From contig NC_092571.1 of assembly GCF_037975245.1 (NCBI RefSeq), positions 5,602,001 through 5,666,000 on the forward strand: 64,000 nt of DNA. The letters are read 5' to 3'. The DNA comes from Apostichopus japonicus. Taxonomy: Eukaryota; Echinodermata; Holothuroidea; Aspidochirotida; Stichopodidae. Below the pieces are notes generated by a model that saw only the letters and a list, made by a program, of their open reading frames with translations, was not told the origin of the DNA and did not search any database. Below, piece by piece: positions 58,091 through 64,000 of this stretch (position 1 is the stretch's first letter; the number at the start of each line of letters is the position of its first letter). A program made the translations under genes and the position numbers.

Positions 58091-58355
58091 CTGTCTGTAT
58101 TATGTGCGTGTTTTTTCTACACAGGCTCTCTAGTGGATAAGCTGTTTGCTCAGTTTTATTTTATTTTGAACTCAAGTATTGAAGAACGTTAGGCCAGAAG
58201 CAAGTCGTTTCGTCAAATAAAAGTATATAAGCAGCACATATCTAGTCACATGTTTAAAGAGAATTACGCAATGAAACTATTCGCATTTTATTTCTTCAGC
58301 AATTTCTCCAAAAAAAATCGGCAGCACGAGATCATACGGCCCATATGACTCCTTC

Positions 58356-58370
58356 CATAACAACTACCTG
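58356..58370. mobile_element. Possible single-arm remnant of the micro TIR element
   Basis: CATAACAACTACCTG differs at one base from the right arm of the 34-bp palindrome. Flanks CTCCTTC (58349-58355) and CTCCTAC (58371-58377) agree at 6 of 7. At 15 bp it is too short to be certain; it could be an excision footprint. Confidence 0.4.
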
Positions 58371-58764
58371 CTCCTACGAGCTGGTATAGCATTTTCCAAG
58401 CAGTACAATATGCACTGTTCCATATAGCCAATCGAAAAATTGCGTACATAACAAGTGGAAAGTTGCTCGCATAGCACACAGTACAATTACACAGTATGCC
58501 TATAGGTTACGCAACACTGTGAGAGGCGGATTAGAATCTCGGAAACCTGATACCTTCGCGGTAACGGTACCCAGATCCGTATGCTGTTTATAGCTAAGGA
58601 TGAGAATGCCATATTTAAGAAATGAATATGTTGCCGCTGTGAGAAGAGGGCAGCATTGTTTTTATTTTTTAATCGGGGAATACGTTGAGACAAGATTAGC
58701 AATTTCCTAGCTGAGAGGGTGCCTTTAATTTAGTAGAAAAAAGGATCAGGAGGGACAATCCAGT

Positions 58765-58885
58765 CCCCTTCAAGGACTACTTTGCTGCGTCCATTCCTAA
58801 ATCCTGCTTGTTCCTCTGGTATTATTCTTTCTGCTTGTGGCTGAAGTCTATTTAGAATCACTGGTAGGAGCATCATGCTTGGGTG
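58765..58885 (-). pseudogene. Short LINE reverse transcriptase fragment
   Basis: The minus strand reads ILNRLQPQAERIIPEEQAGF then RNGRSK. The words RLQPQAE-II-EEQAGFR-GRS are typical of the RT fingers region of RTE/CR1-type elements. Only about 40 codons remain. Confidence 0.8.
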
Positions 58886-58987
58886 ATCAGGCTGATCAGG
58901 CGCGCAGAGCACGCGAAAAATTTTGGTAATATTTTTCAGGCAAGTCGTTACAGCCCCCCCAAATCAAATTAGGCTCCTATGCCTACT
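58886..58987 (-). mobile_element. Terminal fragment of the CATAGGCGTAGGAG family
   Basis: The reverse complement reads TAGGCATAGGAGCC, AATTTGATTTGGGGGGG, CTGTAACGACTTGCC and AAAATATTACCAAAATTTTT followed by CGCGTGCTCTGCGCGC, matching the left part of the 33,797 element. Confidence 0.8.
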
Positions 58988-59301
58988 GTATGCCAGTGGT
59001 GACAAAGAAACAAGGTTGTGGAGCCGCAACAGGTAGAACAAATCCTCCATAAATTTGCTTGTTAATATAGCTTCAAGTTAACTCTTGAAGTTGTGTCTAT
59101 ACACTATTAATTATTATTTTATTCACAACAAGCAATTTCCCCATTAAAAGGTCAAGAATGCTTTGGATTCCCCAGCTGTGCCTTACTTTTTGCTGTCCAT
59201 ATTTCTATTTGCCACAGACCTTTAAGGATCAAGATAAACTGTGAAATAGTCATTTGAAACAATTAGGATATTGATCATTCTTAATCATTCTTTTAATGCA
59301 G
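58988..59301. other. No gene seen (candidate intron)
   Basis: AT-rich sequence leading to the acceptor at 59301. Confidence 0.35.
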
Positions 59302-59447
59302 ATGTGCAACTTGATGCCATAGCATTGGAGATACTGGAGCAGAATCTAATGCATGGAAAAACATGGTTGCATGTGCGTTGGAAAGCAACGGAATTTGTAT
59401 TTCAAGAGAAAAGATTTGCCAGGCAATCAGAAGAGTAGACCTTGAAG
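59302..59447 (+). pseudogene. Candidate exon 3: integrase-core-type protein fragment
   Basis: Acceptor ATGCAG ends at 59301; donor GTTTGT begins at 59448 (weak). In the phase left by exon 2 it reads DVQLDAIALEILEQN. After a shift of one base it continues KNMVACALESNGICISREK and ICQAIRRVDLEG. I recall uncharacterised invertebrate and fish proteins with an integrase core whose region before the core has LD-IV-EIL, a gap, then GI-V-R-R-VR-A-RRVDPEG; the match in word order and spacing is good. That family usually continues with a WHIDGNHKLIRW block, which I could not find downstream. The frameshift suggests a dead copy. Confidence 0.45.
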
Positions 59448-61169
59448 GTTTGTTTGGTATTGATTTTATTATAAAATGGCAAAGTCGTTTTACACCAATA
59501 TCTATAGGTTCAAATAACAGCTGGGGAGATATATTACACTGAAGGTTCGATGAAATGTACAACTCTTACACCACTCCCATAGGCCCCTCAAACAATGGAA
59601 AAATATCATGTAACCAAATTATAAAAGGCCAGTAGAAATAATTTTCTTTATTTCATATCATGCTTTAATATATACCACAAAAGAAAATTAATACTTATAT
59701 TTAATATGAGAATGAATGTATTAGAATGAATGTATAATTAAGTAAAAGAGCAGTACTTTTTTTATTAGCCATTGGACTTAGAATACCATTTTCTGAAAAA
59801 TAATGTAGTTTATGTTTTTTTTTTATTAGACCTTGCTATTTGTTTCGGGGAAGTGTTGGTGGATGCTGGCCAATGCAAATGGTTTGCTGGACAGGTAACG
59901 AATGTGGTGAAGCAGAGATTAACTTTAAACGGATGGTATCAATGAATGGTCACTACCTGTGTATTCAGTATGAATTGAGTATGAAGTAAACAGTAATAAT
60001 ACATTAACATTAAATGGGGTTATCAGTTAAACCAAGCCTTCAGATTTTCACTTCGAAAAGTTTATGTCTATCAGATTGTATTTTAAAGTTTATGTCTATC
60101 AGATTGAATAAATACTGTCTCCGTATTTTCAGTATCTGGCATTGATAAAGTGAACCATGTAGATTTCTTTTGGCCAAACAACACAGACATCTCCTGGACA
60201 GATGTTATGTTAATGCTTGTCCCATATCTAGCTATCATAACCCAGGGAGTTAGATCAGTCTATGTACAGATGGAGCAAGTTTATCATTAATGATATTGAA
60301 TCTCACATAAAGGAGCTGTAAACAGTAATCTTATTGTTGTTGGTACGGTATATCATTGAGTGTTATTGATAATGATGGTACTACCCGAATATAATTTCAT
60401 TCATTTAATTTTTCTTGCAAAGTAAATTTTCCATGTACATGGCTGGATACTATCAATCATTAGACATTGACCCTAATGGCTCTGTCCAGATGTTCAGTTT
60501 GAAATATGTGCCTCATGGCATTTGTTTTCCCAGGAATTTCCAGTGCAATTATTTTTTCAGTACACCTTGTTCATTCCCCAGTCTATTGTGTTTTAGTAAG
60601 TGCATTCCCACAAAAATTCATAATATCTAGCTTAAATCGGCTAATGTCTGACTGTTGTGTTTATTTTGAAGTAGACTTTTGTTACTTGAACATGTTTCAA
60701 ATTAGCAAAAGTTATTACTTCATATTGTTGTTACCTGCTGAAATATGTATTATTGTTATGCAGCTTTGTGAACATTTTTCAAAGGTGATGTCCGAAACAT
60801 TCAGTGATGTCTGAAACGCTCTTAAAGTAACTTTTAATAAACACTGAGGATTTGAACTATAATAAGTTCAAAAACTGTCTTTTGATAGATATACTCTAAT
60901 ATTTTGTTAATAACATCATCAATATCATTAAAAACTTGTCTTATAGTAGCAAATTTTATGTTAAGAAAGAAAATAACAACAGAATTCCCAAATATAGCAG
61001 CAATGGAGTGACACACCACCATTAAGAAAAGAACAAATTTTTGGAAAATTGATAGATTGTCACACTTTCAACAATCTTGAATATAATTTCCAGAATAGTG
61101 TAAGGTCTGGTCAATTCTGATTCATAAATTGCAGATATTAGTTATGTTATTTATTTAGAATAGAATTTC
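59448..61169. other. No supported gene; short duplication
   Basis: AAGTTTATGTCTATCAGATT is tandemly repeated near 60056-60110. An acceptor-like TTTTATTAG precedes 59831 with a short open piece ending at a donor GTAACG near 59895, but the peptide is not recognised. Confidence 0.35.
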
Positions 61170-62300
61170 TTTACTGTAATTTGAAAATTTGCTACCTCTG
61201 GCAACCAATCTGGGCGCTTTAACATGAAAAGATATCACATTTAAGTTCTGTACTCCACAAGCTACAATGGCACTCAAATAATATTTTTAAGCTCCTACAT
61301 TGTGAATAATAAATTTACTGTACAGATTACCACTGTAAATTCCATGAATTCATATCGAGGAATTTCAATTGATTGCTAGGTAGAATGTTTTATTTCTTGA
61401 GCCAAATTGATATTTGATTTCACTGTCTGTACCTCACAAGGTTTTCTGGCACTCATACAAGATGACCAGATTACAGCATGAATATGTGAATTTTCATATT
61501 CCAGTATAAAAACCACTGTCAAAGTTATTGATTGGCTGGTAATAGCAATGAAGGCATCTTCTTTTCTTTAGGCTGCAACTTAGATGCACTATGGTACATT
61601 ATTATCACATTCAAGTTCGGTACCCCAAAAGCTACACTGGTACACATATAGTATTTTTCACTGTTAATGATAAATTTACTGTACAGATTGTGGCTGTCAA
61701 TTGATGAATTCATATCAAGAATTTCCATTGTTTGCTAGCTGGAAAGCTTAAGTTCTTGAGAGACAAATTGAAATTTAATATTTAGTTTATTTTTAAAATA
61801 AATTAATATTTTTTAGCTCAGATGATATGAATAATAAATTTACTGTACATATTAATTCTGTTAAATCAATGAATTTGATCAAAGAATTTCCATAGTTTGC
61901 TAGATAGAAAGCTTACGTTCCTGAGAGACAAATTGAAATTTATTTCACTGTCTGCATCCCACAAGGTATCCTGGCACTCAAACAAGCTTGACCAGAATAC
62001 AGAATCAATTGGTGAATTTTCATATTCAAGTATAAAACTTACTGTCAAAGTTATTGTTTGTCTTCTAATAGCAATGCCATCTACTTTAGGCTGCAACTTA
62101 GATGCATTCAGGTATTTTGATATCAAATTAAAGTTCTGTACCCCACAAGCTATGATCTGGTTCTCATACAATATTTGCTAACTCCTACAATGCGAATGAT
62201 TGATTTACTGTACAGATTAACGCTTTAGATTCTTGTGAATTCATATTAAGGAACTTCCATTGTTTACTAGGTAGGTTTTAGTTCTTGAGAATTCCCCAAA
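61170..62300 (+). repeat. Diverged tandem repeat with about 360-bp period
   Basis: TTACTGTACAGATT or close variants at 61316, 61677, 61850 and 62204, and AAGTTCTGTACTCCACAAGC or variants at about 61234, 61612 and 62135. GAATTTCCATTGTTTGCTAG-like words follow each. Copies differ by substitutions and indels. There are no genes in it. Confidence 0.85.
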
Positions 62301-62633
62301 ACTTACTGGTTTGGGGATTTACGAGCGAAGATAAACAATCTGTCTCCCACTCCACATCTGCACTTTCTTATCTACTTAACTACACACTGGAATGATTTAG
62401 CACTACGCCCTTGCTCTCTGGGCACACCTTCTTCAGGATCTACCTTACGGCAAGAAAAAACCCAGGCTCCCATGTCCCGAGGATTGGGTAGTGAGGGCAG
62501 GGAACGCACCTATTCTGGGAGCTGCGGGCAAAAAGTCAAATGAAGTAAGTGAAGTAAGTGAGCTCTGCGAACTATAGAGATCCTTGTGAAGTGACACAAG
62601 CTGAGGTGAGTGTGGTATTATGTTAAGGTGACC
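62301..62633. other. No gene seen
   Basis: Moderately GC-balanced sequence; GAAGTAAGTGAAGTAAGTGA is a short tandem repeat near 62536-62556. Confidence 0.4.
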
Positions 62634-62740
62634 AGACATCCCCGATTTTCGGGGACAGTCCCCGATTACAGTGTGCCGTCCCCGATGAACAAGTGTCCCC
62701 GAAAATGTCCTGATTCGTCAAAATGTTCAGGAATTTCGAA
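62634..62740. mobile_element. Truncated end of a GGTGACCAGACATCCCCG element
   Basis: GGTGACCAGACATCCCCGAT, then CGGGGACAGTCCCCGATT and GTGTCCCCGAAAATGTCC. GTGACCAGACGTCCC-type termini are known from animal hAT elements. The copy is cut at 62740, where the LINE 3' tail begins; its other end may lie beyond the window. Confidence 0.55.
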
Positions 62741-64000
62741 AATATTATTATTATTATTATTTAAACATTTCTAAAGCGCACATATATATGTAAAAACATA
62801 AGCTATGGCGCTGTACAAACTTAAAAGAGTAAAGGTATAAAACTTAACGAAAATTAAGAAACCATGTTAATCATAAGAAAGAGGTAAAAATCTTAAAAAC
62901 AGATAACCCTAAAAGACTAAACAAATCCAATAACGATGGAGAAAATGAAGACAGTATATACCATGCCACAAAAACAGAAATAGGATAAAACAATAGTAAG
63001 AGATAGATACAAAAAGAATGAGACAATAAGTAAAACTAGATTAATTATATACATGTGTGAAAATGAAAGTCTTAAGACTGGATTTAAATGAACTTACAGT
63101 ACTTGAATTGCGAATAGAAAATGGGAGTGCATTCCACAATTTGGGGGCACAGACACAAAAAGAACGGTCACCAAGGGACTTGCAGCGAGTGCGGGGGGTA
63201 GTTAAAATCAAACTGTCATGAGATCGTATGGAGTAGCTCACTGATCGTGGTTTAAGAAGGTCCTTCAGATAAGATGGTGCAGATTCGTGAAGCGCCTTAT
63301 AAGTGAGTGATAAAATTTTTAAATCAATACGATCCTTTATTGGAAGCCAGTGGAGAAGTTTAAAACAGAAGATGTACTGTCATATTTGTTCAAATTTAGG
63401 ATGATACGGGCAGCCATATTTTGTACACGCTGTAACTTATTAAGGGAAGAACTGGGAAGACCATAAAACAAAGAGTTACAATAATCAAAGTGTGATGTGA
63501 CAAGTGCCTGAACTCAAGTGCGAGTAGAATCAGTTGAAAGATGCTTATGTAATTTTCTAATATTATACAAGTTAAAACTAGCGATTTTACATTTTTCATT
63601 TATATGTTTTTTCATTGATAAGGTGTTGTCCAAATAAACGCCAAGATACTTCACATCATTTACACAATTAATAATAGATGAGTCCACATTAATACAATCA
63701 ATTTCAAGTTTTGCAAGTTGAGTTCGTGAACCAAAGATAAGAAATTCAGTTTTGGTTTCGTTCATTTTTAAGCAACACATATTCATCCAAGCCTTAACGT
63801 CCAATAAACAACTCTCCATAGCATTTAGAGCACAAAGTTCAGAGTCGGAATTACCTGGTTTGAATTTTAGGTACAGGGCGTGATCGTCTGCATACCCCAT
63901 GACCTCGGGAAGGTGACTGGAGATTGTATGATATAAAGTACTTGCGTAAGCTGTAAGAGAACAGGGCCAGCACAAGATCCTTGTGGCACGCCCTGGTGGA
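62741..64000 (-). pseudogene. CR1-like LINE, 3' half, running off the right edge
   Basis: On the minus strand an LVPQG-type box (GVPQGSCAGPVL) near 63950-63985 is followed by a one-base shift, then TAYASTLYHTISSHLPEV and the catalytic GYADDHALYLKF (YADD at 63883-63894). Next come LNAMESCLLDVKAWM, MNETKTEFLIFGSRTQLAK, VKYLGVYLDNTLSMKKHI and LYNIRKLHKHLSTDS. After further shifts the C-terminus is GDRSFCVCAPKLWNALPFSI with FKSSLKTFIF near 63055-63170. About 300 bp of 3' UTR ends in an (AAT)n tail at 62744-62760. The layout and tail are those of CR1/Rex-type LINEs. The shifts make it inactive. Confidence 0.9.

Noticed and set aside
60244-60252. CAGGGAGTT as a further micro-element arm
   Set aside because: Only nine bases match and neither the rest of the arm nor a flanking repeat is present.

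Overview
The window is repeat-dominated, AT-rich animal DNA and contains no intact protein-coding gene that I can support. LINE fragments of three or four kinds (Jockey-like, RTE-like, CR1/L2-like and a short extra RT piece), a tRNA-derived SINE and many non-autonomous hAT-type elements point to a metazoan. The mix suggests a marine invertebrate, perhaps an echinoderm such as a sea cucumber; that placement is inference from remembered repeat content, not a search.

Region 1-15,620 is a satellite array of about 49 monomers of 200-380 bp. Each monomer combines an AAC/AACA-rich part, a GTT-rich part and a conserved end. Five diverged monomer types (A-E) form a higher-order repeat of about 1.54 kb with extra, missing and hybrid monomers. 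The long open frames here are by-products of composition.

Region 15,620-36,000 is a mosaic of transposon relics: a Jockey-like LINE (17.1-18.04 kb), a LINE 3' end (18.5-18.8 kb), a nested pair of hAT-like elements (20.9-22.5 kb), an RTE-like LINE (25.9-28.8 kb) carrying a datable hAT insertion, further TIR elements at 25.3, 29.5 and 33.8 kb, and short tandem duplications.

Region 36,000-41,000 holds repeated AT-rich segments followed by a minus-strand decayed gene (37.27-40.09 kb) of an uncharacterised, transposon-like invertebrate protein family.

Region 41,000-50,000 contains more TIR elements, many with clean 8-bp, 6-bp or TTAA target duplications, a tRNA-derived SINE with a minisatellite behind it, and a possible exon split by a hAT insertion.

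Region 50,000-64,000 contains three candidate exons of one plus-strand gene, phase-compatible but carrying a stop and a frameshift. The last one resembles integrase-core domain proteins. A second copy of the nested hAT composite lies between them. The window ends in a minus-strand CR1-like LINE.

The most unusual observations are: (i) ultra-short palindromic insertions (34 and 25 bp) with 7-bp target duplications and pre-insertion sites visible elsewhere in the window; (ii) a module of about 110 bp shared by several otherwise different hAT-like elements; (iii) a nested transposon amplified as a unit; (iv) inward-reading G-tracts just inside many TIRs.
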